Positions 49,339-61,876 of a stretch of DNA of 64,000 nt are shown in pieces. The translations under genes were made by a program, and so were the position numbers. Numbering within the stretch: position 1 is the stretch's first letter; every line of letters begins with the position of its first letter. Under the pieces are notes generated by a model. It worked only from the letters and a program-made list of their open reading frames with translations, was not told the origin of the DNA and did not search any database. The DNA is from Cymbidium sinense (lineage: Eukaryota > Streptophyta > Magnoliopsida > Asparagales > Orchidaceae): assembly GCA_021442155.1 (NCBI GenBank), contig CM038232.1, positions 60,729,436-60,793,435 on the forward strand, written 5' to 3'.

Positions 49339-51832
49339 TCATAGGGACACCATGCAGATCTTTGGGGTACTTATTGAAGTGATCTGGTGTGACATTAAGG
49401 TATGATGTACTATTTTGGAAGAAAGAAACATCACCCCACAATGGATCTAATCATCTAATAAGGACTATTAAGAAAATGGGTCTACATATGTAGTAGATCT
49501 TTCCCCCACTTTATATGGAGAAGTAAACCAGGGTTTATTTTATGCCAGATTCTTTAGTTCCCATGGAAGCAAGCTTCTATAGTTAATTATGTCTTAATAA
49601 ATGTGAATTTTCTAAGAATACTCTCAATTAAAGTAGTCAATAAGTATCTCCAAAGATTTCCAAGATAGACTATCAAAGGAGTGGATGTTTTGGAAATTAA
49701 GTGGAAGGTTCAAATAGAAAGACTTATTTATCGATTCCAAAGGAGAATGAGTAAGAAGCACTCGTGATACTATGAAGCCTAGTAAGTGCTTCAATCTACC
49801 CTATAATGAGGCTTTACATTTTTGAAAGAGAAAATTTACTTATGTTTAAATTGGAATCTCATTAGAATGCTGGGGCTTATAGTTCCACAACACAAGATTA
49901 TGGAAATGCCTAAGAGGTGAGGATTTATGCTCATAGTCTAAAAAAATAAGTAGCCTTATAACCTAAATCTAAAATGCTTAAGCACAAGCTAAAAGCATGA
50001 CCTAAGTTTAATCAGGAAAATGGGATATAATGATTTACCTCTACAAGAGAGAATATACATATCTCAACTCTTCTAAGCTTACAACGCAGAGTGGCCGCTG
50101 GCTAACACCTACTATGGTTTAAAATCATGTAGGTTGGTCTTATGTAGATACAAGATAGCTAGGTTGTTATTTAATTAGAAAGAAGCTAGAATCCAAAACT
50201 TGCTCCCTAAGAGACTAGATCATAATTACTATGAAAACATGACATAGTCTAATGCCTAAATTTATGACTTTATAAACCATTTTGACACATTCATCTTAGA
50301 CTAATGCTTGGGAAAATTATGCCTATATGCATGATGAAATTAATTCATGGGCTAAATCAATTAAAAGAGGTGTTCTCCACTACAATGGATCACCCTCAAA
50401 GGTCAAGCATATCCCTTATCATGCAAGGGTAGAGACTATCCCTATTCAAGAGTGGCATAATATAAAATGCATGGTGTGATAACATACAAAATTCAACTAA
50501 GGGGTTTCTAAATCTTTTATTTATCTTGATTAAGAGCTTAGGCTTTAAAATGAGGTTATGAGTTGTATAATTTAGATATGAATTTTTAATAAGGATAGAA
50601 AATTTAATTTTATCCTAAAGAGCTCAAAGCATCTAGGCCACACATCAAATCATCACACTTTAAGAAACATATGGAAACATGTCATTTCTATTGCACAATA
50701 ACAATCAAATATTTAAATTCTAGTAAAAGAATAAAAGGATGATGCAGCCTGGTACCATCTTAACCCTAGAAAAGAAAAAGAAATTCGGTAGTCGAGCTCT
50801 ACCCTTATAAAACCTAGATTATAATTGAATATTATAATTAAAAGTTAAATAAATGCTATGGGGACTTCAACCTCTTATCCTTCTTTCCTTCTTTTAGATT
50901 AGTTTACTCTAGGCTTCACAAGGCCTCTGTCTTTGCCTTCTAGCCACTGCTCATCCTAAATTTTATAGCACTAATCATAATCCTATTATAAATAAAATAA
51001 AATCTAACTACACCTGCAAAATAGATGTTAGCTAAATAAGCATACAAGCCAAGCAATTATATTTTACATATTTGAACTTAGCATCCTGCACTTGGGTAGC
51101 CAAGCCCACCTGTCCTAATTAGATTATGCTTAAGGGGCATAAGCAGTACTTGCAAGCAAGAACATTTATATTTGCTTATTATTATAGTAGCCCCTTTAAC
51201 ACAATTAGAAGACATCATTAGGCTATTAGCGACCTAACATCCAGTCTACGCATAAATAATTCTAACATCTAATCAAAATCATTACATTATAAAATAAAAG
51301 ACAACACCATAGCATACACCGGCCTAACCTAAGATTAGAATTGGTGACTTAGCATTCTAATGTGTGTGCTAAGGTTTAGTGTGGTGTGTCTTGACTAAGC
51401 TTTAAGAGTGTGATTATCTAAAGTATAGAATTATTTAAGTTAAACATTAAGGGAGATTTCACTTCAAATCTTTGAATAAAATGATTAATTTTAATTTACA
51501 CTTTCTTGTTTAATTTAATGTCTGCTCAACATCTAATCATTATGAAGAGAAGAAAGGGGTTTGACCCCTTCATCCCTATCCTAAGTAATTTTCTAAAGGT
51601 ATATTATTATGATTTTGGTTTCTTTAGTGAACCATTAATAAACATTTTATTGAACCTAATTTTGGGTTAGTCTTAAGGAGTCTTATTCAAACATAAAAGA
51701 CATCTTAGGATTTATAAAATTGAATCACTATTACATGAATAACATTCCACTACTTCTTTCCATCAATAGCATACATACGTCTTCATTTTTATTGTTCATG
51801 ATATTTAATTTAATGTATATATTTGTTCATGC

Positions 51833-51875
51833 AATATATATATATATATATATTTATTTATTTATTTATTTATAT

Positions 51876-51934
<59 letters not shown>

Positions 51935-51938
51935 TATT
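51833..51938. repeat. (AT)n followed by (ATTT)n microsatellite
   Basis: About 18 bp of AT and then about 87 bp of TTTA repeats inside the solo LTR. It creates a false open frame rich in Tyr, Leu and Ile. The matching place of the other LTR lacks this expansion. Confidence 0.92.
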
Positions 51939-52029
51939 TTTGCACACTTGATGATAACTAATGCATGAATTTGGTAGAAAAGAAAGATTTTATTCCATAG
52001 TTAAGCATATGTAGACATGTATTAGAGAT

Positions 52030-52330
52030 TTAAGCAAGTATGCCATTGTTAAACTAGAGAAGTGAGATTATTAAAGACCTCCTTGGGGCTACTTAAAGCT
52101 TTGTATACTTGCCAATACATAAACATATACACAAGAATAGGGGTATATAAAAAATCTTTTATTCATGTAAAGCAAGGTGGCATCCCAAATTCTAGCATAT
52201 GCATACACATGAATGAAATTAAGCAAGTACGTGCCATTGTTAAACCAAGGAAGTGAGATTATCTAAGATCTCCTTGGGGCTACTTAAGGCTCTATGTTCG
52301 TACGATGTCCAGACTATATACTTGCCAACT
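52030..52330 (-). repeat. Two-copy internal duplication of the solo LTR
   Basis: GCCATTGTTAAAC, GAAGTGAGATTAT and CTCCTTGGGGCTACTTAA occur at about 52,040-52,100 and again at 52,230-52,290. This is the counterpart of the duplication at 10,486-10,812. Confidence 0.7.
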
Positions 52331-55300
52331 CCAAACATATGTAAACATACATATAAACCATAAAATAAAATAATCCTTTATTATCTTTAAATAATCCTTT
52401 ATTGAACATTTATAATCAACATTAGCTTAAATTTTATATCATTAGCTTATATTTTATATTTTTGAAAGTAATTTAAAATTTATTAGTGATAATAGCCCAA
52501 CTATATAATATTATCCAACACATGCAACCTAAATGCAACCATATACTTTTTTTTATTGAAAACATGAACATGTGAAACAAATGGCATGCATATTTATAAT
52601 GATTGAAAAGAAGCAATTACATATTACCACATAATATATTCAATTATATTAAGTCCTAAGGACAATCAAGCCAAATAAATACTCTTTAAGACTAACCAAA
52701 ATTCTTATGAGATTTGATTTTTGATATTTGAATTATTAAAACCTAAAGATGAGAGATGATAGTTAGTATTTACCCCATCTCAAGTTGGTGATTTGATATA
52801 TATTTAAAGGAGGAAATTACATGGATTTTATGAGTTGATTAGGTTCAAACCATTAAGCACATCAATTTAATAATACTTCCCTAAGCTTCTCTAATTTAAT
52901 TAACTACTTGATCATGAGCCTTAATGATATGATTTTAGCAAAGTAAAATTTAAAATGCACCTAAAGGGATCTAATACAATTAGGCTCATGCTTAAGAGTT
53001 AATTGAATTAAAGAAGGAAAGAATCTAAGTTAAATACTCTTATTATTTTCCCATAACAATAGGTTAATCATAATTTTCTTAGTAACTTTATGTTAATAAA
53101 CACATAAAGGGGAACTAATGGATTATGTTTGAATTATCTGAACTAATTATTAATTTTGTTTTATTTTTATTTTAAAATTAATTTTTCTAATTAATCCCTA
53201 ATTATTACATATGTCAATTAACCTTCTCAAGGAAATACATTTGAAAAATAATTAGGAAATGAGTCCTAATTGTTTCTACCTACTACTCCCACTATTCAAA
53301 ATGATTAATTATTTAATTTTCATTGATTATCAATTTTAATAATTATTTAATTGGCTAATGAGTGTAATTAGGATTGAAATTCAAATTCTTTAAATAACAT
53401 GACAAATAATTCCAACAAAATTATGAGAGTAGAGGACATCTCATGAAATCATCCACCAAATTTGGAATTAATTAGCCAAGTAATTTGGCCAATAATTAAA
53501 GTAATTAACCTAGGCATCTAACCTTAATTAGGTACTATTTTTCTTAAATTCTCCTCTATCTAACCTTTTCAAAATAGGTTTATTTATATTTTTGGATTTT
53601 TCTACAATTAGTTATGATTTTTTTGAAATTCTTTCCATTTAATTACATTTTTAAAGCCTAATTAACCCTTTAAACCATCGACACCACGTGGATGCTGACG
53701 CAGCAGCGCTTTCCTTGTGGTGTCGTGATATTGGTTACTTAAATCATCCGATGCGGCAACCAACTCAATGACGGCTGATGTAGTTTCATCTTAGTCGTAT
53801 AATCTTGGGTCAAATGGCCAAGATTAATCCTAAGATTTCAAAGGGATTAAATCAAAATTTTTAACATAATTAATCATGGTCGTCATTCTAATCACGAACA
53901 GACGGCTGGTGATTCGTCATCCCACGATCATCAAAAAATAGACATTGTCCACCTTTTTCCACTCGATTCAAGCTCACTAGAGCTAGTTCAATGGTAAAAT
54001 TGACTCCAAAATGATTAGGGAATGAATCTAAAGGGATCCTATGGATGGAAATTACAAAAATCATAATTCACTTCAAAAAGACTAACACCGAGCCAAAGCT
54101 ACAATTTTTAGATTCTTACCTCATCAAAGATACAAATATATGGTTCACCGATAAAGGTAGCTTTGTCTTGAAGAGACAAAGCCCTATTGAGAAGATCATG
54201 AGATGCCTCCCCATCGACTCTATGGTCCAAATGCCATCGTAAAGCTCGTCGAAGTTGGTCTTGAGATATCTTCTGGTGGTTGAATCACTCTAGAAATGAT
54301 TTGTTTTAGTTCACCGGAGTGAGATGAAGATGTGGGAAGAGTTAATTTTGGTTTGGTTGAGGTTTAGGAAACTTGGATGAATGAGGCTCTCAAGTTTGAT
54401 CGGGAGCTGGTCTCGCCAACGGTGGAGTGCAAAAGGAGCTCAGGAGAGGGTATGTGACTATGCGAATGCTCTATAAAAGGTATACTCAGTTTAAATCCAT
54501 CCTCCCCAGCTAAACCAAAGGCTCATTGGTTCATCCTTGGCATATGGTGGTAGGTGGGACAAGGGAGCTGGTGGTGAGAGAGGTGAGGAGTGGTGGAATG
54601 AAGTGTACCCTCTCCCTTAGGTGGACCAATTGGTTTCCATGGGTGAACTCACGCTCTCTTGGCCAAAGGCTGAGCCCAACAACTTTAGGTTAGGTTGGGT
54701 CAGTGGTCTTCTTGTCCAAGAAGAGCCAAAGGTGGCTGGCAAGGGTAAGAAGGTGGAGAACCTGTCCAAATGTGGATTTTGTCCCATTTGGGTGGGTTGG
54801 TTCAATGGGTTTGACCCAAACAAGGTTCACTTGGACAAACCCATGGTAACCCAAGGATAAGTCATGCCAAGTTTGGTTGGGTTTGGGCTTAGTTTAGTTG
54901 GGTTTGGCTCAATTTGACCCATATGAGTCAAATCATGTTGGTAGGATCATTTTGGCCAAATTAGATCAAATGAGTGGAAGTTTAATTGATCATTTGGAAT
55001 GAATTAGTGTAATTTTCTTGATTCAATTTGTACTAAATTTAATTGATCACTTGGACAGACCCATGGTGACCCAAGGATAAGTCATGCCAAGTTTGGTTGG
55101 GTTTGGGCTTAGTTTAGTTGGGTTTGGCTCAATTTGACCCATATGAGTCAAATGAGTCATGTTGGTCTGAGTTGATCATTTTGGCCAAATTAGATCAAAG
55201 TGGGGTTTAGTTAAGTTTAATTGATCATTTGGAATGAATTAGTGTAATTTTCTTGATTCAATTTGGACTAGATTTGAATTTGGCTCATATGGTTTTTGGG

Positions 55301-56286
55301 TCAAATTGTTGACATTGACCAAATTAGCTAAATTGGCTTGAGCATGGGTTAATTATATGTTCAATTGATCATTTTTGATTGATTGGAAAGTTTATTTGAA
55401 TTAATTTGGATTATGGAGTGATTAATTTAATTTGACCATTTAGGTCAAATTGGGATAAGTAGGCCAATTGGATCAGGTTGACCAAATTGAGTCCAATTGA
55501 AGGTTGGATCATGTTTGATATTAAACTAGTGATTGGTTGGAAGCATTGGTTTCATTCAATTGGGTTTAGGATTTGATTTGGTTCAATTTGACCCTTTAGG
55601 CCAACTTGGTCAAAGGGTCCAATTGGCTTGATTAGGTTCAATTGATTGTAGTACTGATAATGATTTATAATCATCAATGAAGAGATTGGATGGCTTTATT
55701 TGATCTAATGGGAGTTTAATTATAGTTTGATTCAATTACCCTTTTTATGTCACTTTGGGTCAATTGACTTGGTCAAGCAAACTTGGACTAATTGGGGTTA
55801 TAGATGGTTGGGGTGTGTTCAATGATAAGTTTAAAGTTGATTGGTGGCTTTGATTATAACTTTTTTAGCTTAATTAGGTTTTGCCTCATTTGAACCTTTT
55901 AGGTCAAATGGCCTAACTTGGGATGGTCACCTTCCTTTGGTTTCATTGTAAGTGTTAAAGTGGCTTGAAATGATTTAATGAATAATTGAGTGATTGAAAA
56001 TCAAATTGGATTTAGTTTGTTTAGTGGGTTTGAATTGAGTTATAAGATCATGGTGGAGTTAACTTGGATTAAGGTCCAGGTTTGTTTGGCTTGGAGCTTG
56101 GATTATAAAATCAAATTTAATTAAGATTAATTGAATATCACATGAGCTTAAGTTTGGATGAGTGAAAAGTATGAGTCTTGGTTTAGGCCATAGGGAAGGT
56201 GGAACCTATTTGTCCCAAGATGGACTCTGAGCTTAGGGTTATGCCTTCTAAATCTCTAAGCTTAATTTTTAGTGTTCCTTTAATAC

Positions 56287-58100
56287 TAGAGGTGTCCTAG
56301 AACTAAAGAAATCCAAGTGTCAAGAAAGTTCCAAGATCTAAGATGGGGAGGATTAATCCTCACTCCATAAATGAGGCCAACACTAATGACCATCCATAAG
56401 TCAATATTTCCCTCACCAATGTCCCAAAATATCAAGTTTTCAACTTCTACTCTATATAGTAGCATATGTTTCCACATTTTAGAATATGTTGTTATCAAAT
56501 TGACATACATTGGATGCATTTGATAGCAATACCTTTGAAGCATGAACTCAACCCAAGAGGAGGATCTCTCTAAATCTAATCCATAACTTTATGGTATTGT
56601 ATTTGATGTTGTCAGCTAGCATTCGGAAGCCCAAGCCACCATTGCAAATTGGTTTGCTCATTTTTTAAAGTTGACCTAGTGAATTGATTTATTTTATGGA
56701 TCCAAATAAATATATTAAACATTATCTCAATCTTTTTTTGAATGTTTATAGGGTTTTGCAACACTTGTGTGTTGCAAAGAGGGATGGTGTTGAGGATGCT
56801 CTTCACCAAACTAATTCTACAACCAAATGAAGGAATGAGTTTTCCCAAGAGCTAAGTTTGTTGTGGATCTTATCAATGAGTTCATTGAAAAGGTATGAAG
56901 TGATTTTTCCTTTATATAATTTGATTCCAAGATAAGTGAATGGAATAGTTGAGTGAATAAAGTTAGTCTTCTCCTTGATCTAATTAATTTTGCATCTATT
57001 CATCAGTTTCCCAATCTCAAAAAAATAAAAACACTCATTAGCATTTAATTCCATACCAAAGAAGTTTGTGAATTCATTGATGATTAGCAAATGTTTATGA
57101 ATATATCTTTCATTCCCATTGCAAAAGAGTAATAGATCATAACAAAATTTGGATGTGTGATAATGAGGTTGTTCCTTGTATGAAATCCCATGTCCTTCAT
57201 GGATTCATCTTCCAAGCTTCTAGAGAGAAAATCTTGAGCCAAAATAAAGAGAGTTGGAGAGAGTGGATCACCTTATTGAACACTTCTACTAGCTTTGAAA
57301 TAATCAAGGGATTGGCTATTAATAACAATTTTATAGTGGCTATTTTCTAATATTTTTTGAATTATATGAAACAAATCATCTGAAACATATCTCTTTAAGC
57401 AATTTAAGGATAAAGCTCCAACTAATAGTATCAAATGCTTTTTTGATATATATTTTCATTATCACATTTTTCACATCTTCCTTCTTTATCAATGTCCTTG
57501 ATCATCTCCTAGGCAAGGAGAATATTATCTGTTATATTCCTTCCTTTCCACAAAGGCCACTAATTTGAAAAGAAGAGAAGTGGGAAATGTTTTTGGAGTC
57601 AATAGGAAATAATTTTACTAATGAGCTTGTTGATGATATGAGTAAGGCAGATCGGTCTAAATTTATCCCAGGTATGGGCCTCTCTATCTTTTGGAATGAG
57701 GACCATGGAAGATATGGTGAAGGAATTGTGTACATTCTTCTCTCAAAAAGGCTTTGTATATCAATAATGGCTTCCATTCTTATAATGTTCAAAGCTTTTT
57801 GATAAAAAAGAGTTGAAAAATTATCAAGCCCAGCTATCTTATATCCATCCATTAACTTGAGTTCAACTACAATCTCCTTTACTAGGGGATAGAGGTAAGT
57901 TCCTCATTATTGATGAGATCTTTGTCTTTCTCAAAAAGGTTGTGATTAAGTTGTGGGGCTTGAGAGTTATTTGATGGTTGGTTAAGTAAATCAGAGAAGT
58001 ATTTCACATAGTCTTTTATAATATGATCTTGATTGTAAATCCATCTACCAGTGGAGTCATTCATTTTAGTAATAATCCTTCTCTTTTTTACTTGATGCAT
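56287..58100 (-). pseudogene. LINE ORF2 reverse transcriptase and connection, broken
   Basis: The open piece 58,100-57,882 (KKRRIITKMNDSTGRWIYNQ) is the region just before RT. 57,852-57,532 covers KIAGLDNFSTLFYQKAL through ERPIPGINL, the worn P-GPDGF and RPI blocks. YIKKAFDTISWSFILKLLKE (about 57,445) matches the D-KAFDTVSW block. FYDLLLFC near 57,140 replaces the FADD block, so the catalytic Asp pair appears lost. NEFTNFFGMELNANEC and PFTYLGIKLYKGK follow. 56,848-56,612 is the post-RT part (SLVKSILNTIPL). The reading stops at the LTR insertion. Confidence 0.85.
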
Positions 58101-58399
58101 GAATATATATACATACCTGGAAATTCTATCACCATGTACAAAGTTATTAGATGAGGCTTTTTGTCTCAGAAATTCTTCCTCCCTATCTATATATGATTGC
58201 TAATTTATTTGGTACTACTCCAATTGGGATTCCAACTCATAAGGGTCTGGGGTTCTAATGCTAAAATGGCTTGTTCCAAGTTGTTGATTTTGCATTCAGT
58301 GGATGTAATTAGATTTTGTATGTCACGAAAGACTTTTTTGTTCCACTTCTTGAGTGCCATAATAGTTACCTTATGTAATGACCATAGTTTTACCCATGG

Positions 58400-59180
58400 G
58401 TTGTTGTGGTCTACATTTTGCCAAGTATTCAAGGTACAATTGTCAAAATCTAAGTGTAACATCCACATATTGAGGAATCTGAATGGGTGATGATTTGGTT
58501 TGGGGATGAGGCTAAAACTTGCAAGGATTGGAGAATGGTCTAAGCAATTCGAGAGAGATGTTGCACCTGAGTGGAGCTAAAATATGAATTTCCAGGCAAA
58601 ATTATGAGTATTATATCCAGCCTTTCATAGATTTTTCCCCTTCTCTAAGAAAATGGATAACCATTATAACAAGCATAAAATATATTAGCTTCCTCGATGT
58701 ATTTAGCAAATTCAATAAGGACTGAGAGGTTTGGTCTTTTTCCTTATTTCTTCTCCAACGAAATAAAAACCATGTTCATATCTCCACCAACCATCCATGA
58801 GCATGACAACCTAGAACTAATCTATTTCATGTCAGTCTAGAGCTCCTTTCAAAGTTGCCTATTGCAAGTAGCTTAAATGATGGTGGCATGAATTCTACAT
58901 TGATATTTATAATGAAAAGATGGAGTTATAGGGTGGTGTCTAAAAGAATTTGAATATGAAAATGGGCTTCTAGAAAATCCAAATCTTGTTGCTCATATTT
59001 AATGAATATTGTAGCTGGGGAATCTCCTTATAATTCTAGAAATGCTATCAGAACTAACCAAAGGTTAAAAGATAGATATAATCTCAAGTTTATGATATAT
59101 AGAAAGGCTTTTTATTTTATTAGAGGCATTGGCCTTGTTAATGACTCTAATATTCTAGATTAATAAGTTTAACATTTAGG
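58400..59180 (-). pseudogene. LINE ORF2 endonuclease domain (exo/endo/phos), broken
   Basis: On the minus strand NIRVINKANASNKIK (about 59,160) is the worn form of the opening NIRGLN block. Near 58,800 it reads MVGGDMNMVFISLEKK, equivalent to VGGDFN with catalytic Asp and Asn kept. FAKYIEEANIFYACYNGYPF and YERLDIILI at about 58,620 follow, with the Asp of the RLDR block. A late block LQVLASSPNQIITHSD and then the open stretch at 58,468 lead towards RT. Stops occur throughout. This enzyme nicks target DNA at insertion. Confidence 0.82.
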
Positions 59181-59193
59181 GGGAGGCTTACCT

Positions 59194-60786
59194 CTAGAGA
59201 ACCTTAGAGTGCTCTTCCCCACTTAGTTGTTGATCCATTATTTGAGTTATACTTGTTGATAAGCTTTTAAGCTCTCGAATTTCTTTTGAACATTCCTTTT
59301 TTGGCTTTCTAGTCTGCCATTCCCCTATGGAAACATTGACTAAATCATTATAATGTTCCTCCTCTAAAGATTCTCCTTGAAAAATTAAATCATCACCATC
59401 TCCATTAGTTTGAGTTGATAACATTTTCACTTGTGCATTATTTCTATTAAATTCCAATTTCTGGTTAGCTTGGTTGCCTCTTCATGTTTTGGATTAGACT
59501 GGATAGAGCAATGACTTCATTGCTTCATTACTAATATTTATTATTGGGGATTGTTCATCCTATTGATCATTATACATTAAGAGTTGGGTATTGATTGAGT
59601 GTTATCTTATGTTGTTTCACATTGTTAACATGAGCAGTTTTAAATCTATTATTCTGATCCATATGTGGTTGCTCTAGTTGTTTCTTTGTATCTTTTGGTT
59701 GTTGATGAATGGGATATGTTGAAGGTGGGATTTGTCTATAATCCCTATCATTACAAGTGAGGTATGGATTATATAATCACTTATGGGCTTCCCATCAATG
59801 CACTCAAATGTTGGAGGCTATTGCACATCTTTTCTAGTAAAATATGGCTTGTTCTTTTAGTTATACTATTTTTCAATTTAGGGTGTGTAATATAGCATTT
59901 CTCAAGGCTATATCCAAACATTCTGCATTTCCCATAATAGAAAGGCTTTTGCTCAATTTCCACTCTTTGCTAATAATAATTTGAGAGGATTCAAATCTAG
60001 ATTTCATCATTATAATGGGTTGTGACATCCATCTCCACCAAGATTCTAGTAGTTGATGGTCTTATTAGGTTTAATGTAGAAATGTTAAGCTTAAATGGCC
60101 TCCCAAAAATGGCACCAATGGAGTAAAGTATCTGCTTGTTGAAATGAAGTACTTTCAGTCCAAGAAGTTTAATCCATATAGGAGCTATGGGAGGTTCTAT
60201 GTTGTAGTCAAAGGAAAGAGTCCATTTCAAAAAACATGATCAATACATTTTCAATGTGATAGAGTTTCTTAGAAAATATTCTCACATGGTCTTTTTTTTT
60301 TCTTTGAAATTTTAATCATAATGTGACTCTCATCTTGGAGCCCCACATTCCAATCTCCAACTAATTTGATTTCTTAAAATACTTATGTATAAAGTCCATT
60401 TTAGGATGTTTGTAAGTGAATTTCTTGATCAAAGTAAACTTAAAAGGTTCAGCAAGGTTCCAAATTTCAGCTTCAGTGAGGATTGAAGTAGATTTATCGC
60501 CTTTTCAACTAGCCTTTCTAAGGAAGCATGAACTACTACCTTCCAAGAAAGAATCATGGTAGCTTTATGGGAAAAGAAGAATATTGGAATCAAAGGTCCC
60601 CTCAACGGGGAGAGAATCATCAACCATGGCCTTAGCATACGATAGTTAATCCATGAACTAAACTATGGTAAGAGTAAAGCAAGAAGTCATTTGGCTACAC
60701 GTGATCCAATGGAACAGTAACAAGGGAATAGAGAGGAACTTAACCAGCTATGGCATCCCTAAAAGTCTTCTTGGTGCCGCTTCTCA
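59194..60786 (-). pseudogene. LINE ORF1 (DUF4283-type with zinc knuckle), broken
   Basis: The ATG at 60,786 opens MRSGTKKTFRDAIAG, where FRDAIAG matches the usual start of these ORF1 proteins, then meets a stop. DUF4283-like sequence follows, with 60,230-59,997 giving WTLSFDYNIEPPIAPIWIKL and a strand ending STTRILVEMD. A zinc knuckle at about 59,945-59,900 reads YGKCRMFGYSLEKC. The first Cys and the His of the C-C-H-C set are both Tyr, each by a single transition. The last piece 59,457-59,194 is an acidic tail. ORF1 normally binds RNA for the LINE particle. Confidence 0.82.
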
Positions 60787-61063
60787 TTAAACTAGCTTGT
60801 AAGTAAGATCATCAAACCTTCTATTTTAAAAGTATTGAATCATCTTCTTTGATTTGCCTCCAAGCCCCAACCTTGGAATCTCCTTCCAAACTGTAGCCAA
60901 AACATCACTATTGTCTTCATTATAATAAGAACAAGAGTTTATAAAACACCAATTCAAATTGAGCAATATAGGGATAGGTTGGGAGAATGGTGAGATGGTT
61001 GCTCAAACTAGTAACTTCTCCCTCCAAAGTAGCTACCCCATTTTATCCATGTAATTATACTTA

Positions 61064-61090
61064 ATTAATAATAATAATAATAATAATAAT
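61064..61090. repeat. (AAT)n microsatellite
   Basis: Nine AAT/TAA units; copy 1 of block Y has only TTATAATTAAATA at the same place. Confidence 0.88.
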
Positions 61091-61619
61091 TTGTTTAATT
61101 ACTCCTCTTTTATCCTATGACATCAAACTAACATTAAATTATATATGTATTATAATACAAGTTTCACATAAGCATTAAAACATAAGACATAAGACATAAC
61201 ACTCAAGGTACCAAAAATCTAAAAATAACTAGTCTTTTAATGATTTCAAGCTTTATCCTCCTTCAAATATTTTTCCAATATTTATTAATAGCCCTCAAAT
61301 ACTTGGCTTCTAATTTTTTTGCTTGAGCTCTTGTGGCTAGACCTCTTTGTGCTTCATCATTTTTCCTGGGCCCCAAAGAACTCTTCTAAAGTGTTGAATT
61401 GGCATATAATAACTGGTGGAGTGTCTATTGGTGAAGAAAGATTGTAATGTGGCACCACTTGTAAAACATGTGCTCTACTTCCACCAAATGAATTAGATTA
61501 AAACCATATATTAATATTTACAATTATTGAAATTTTCATAGCAACATATTGATTGTTTGAAACTATTAAAAAGTAGTTAAAGTAAGTGGAAGGGTATTAA
61601 AATTATATGGTGGAGATAT

Positions 61620-61876
61620 GGGTTCTATTTAGGACAGCTGCAACTGTATGAAAAAGTTGCTGCAGAAGAAGTCAATGTATGAAGTAGCTATGATGGGTAT
61701 ATAATTTTTTTATTTTACAAAAGTCAAACTGCAGCTCTCTGATCGCCACCACACAAGCCAAGTTGGAAAATATAACTTTTTCACTATAGATTTTTCATAA
61801 TGCAAACAAAATGCAATTTCCAAATGGTGTAGTGGTGCCTTTTCTCACCGCACCATTCCACCAAACATACTCATAG
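61620..61876. mobile_element. MITE-like insertion (about 257 bp) in block Y of copy 2
   Basis: Copy 1 (near 46,815) lacks this segment. It starts GGTTCTATTTAGGACAGCTG and ends CCACCAAACATACTC. The ends resemble, in opposite orientation, the GGGTCTGTTTGGT-CAGCT start of Tourist-like (PIF/Harbinger) MITEs. The two ends match each other at only about half of positions, and a TWA TSD is not evident. The insertion is well supported; the class is tentative. Confidence 0.5.

Larger units (their letters stand above)
49339..56286 (-). repeat. Solo LTR (6,948 bp) of the Tat-1 LTR family, inserted in the LINE
   Basis: It is bounded by TAGAG at 49,334-49,338 and at 56,287-56,291, a perfect 5-bp TSD. In minus orientation it runs GTATTAAAGGAACAC ... 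GTGTCCCTATGA and lines up with TGATTATGCGAACAC ... GTGTCTCCCCTACA of 5,949-13,265, so the canonical TG and CA ends are mutated. LINE reading resumes on both sides. No pol sequence lies inside, so this is a solo LTR made by LTR-LTR recombination. Open frames inside (54,617-54,860, 51,720-51,968, 52,062-52,256) are not genes. Confidence 0.9.
47928..60808 (-). mobile_element. Full-length L1-like LINE (about 5.9 kb), split by a solo LTR
   Basis: The minus strand reads ORF1, endonuclease, RT, zf-RVT-like region and RNase H. At the 3' side a poly(A) remnant is read as T at 47,928-47,935. TSDs of at least nine bases (TCATCAAAC) lie at 47,913-47,921 and 60,809-60,817; up to 15 of 19 bases match if extended. 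The ORF1 start is only 22 bp from the 5' end, so the copy is not 5'-truncated. Without the 6,948-bp LTR and its 5-bp TSD the length is about 5.93 kb, normal for plant L1 elements. All frames are broken. Confidence 0.85.

Noticed and set aside
51720..51968. Open frame with repeated Tyr-Leu-Phe-Ile, like a membrane protein
   Set aside because: It is a translation of the (AT)n/(ATTT)n microsatellite inside the solo LTR.
54617..54860. Overlapping open frames on both strands with Trp- and Cys-containing peptides
   Set aside because: They lie inside the solo LTR in its GGTTGGGT-rich part; the homologous LTR does not keep the frames.
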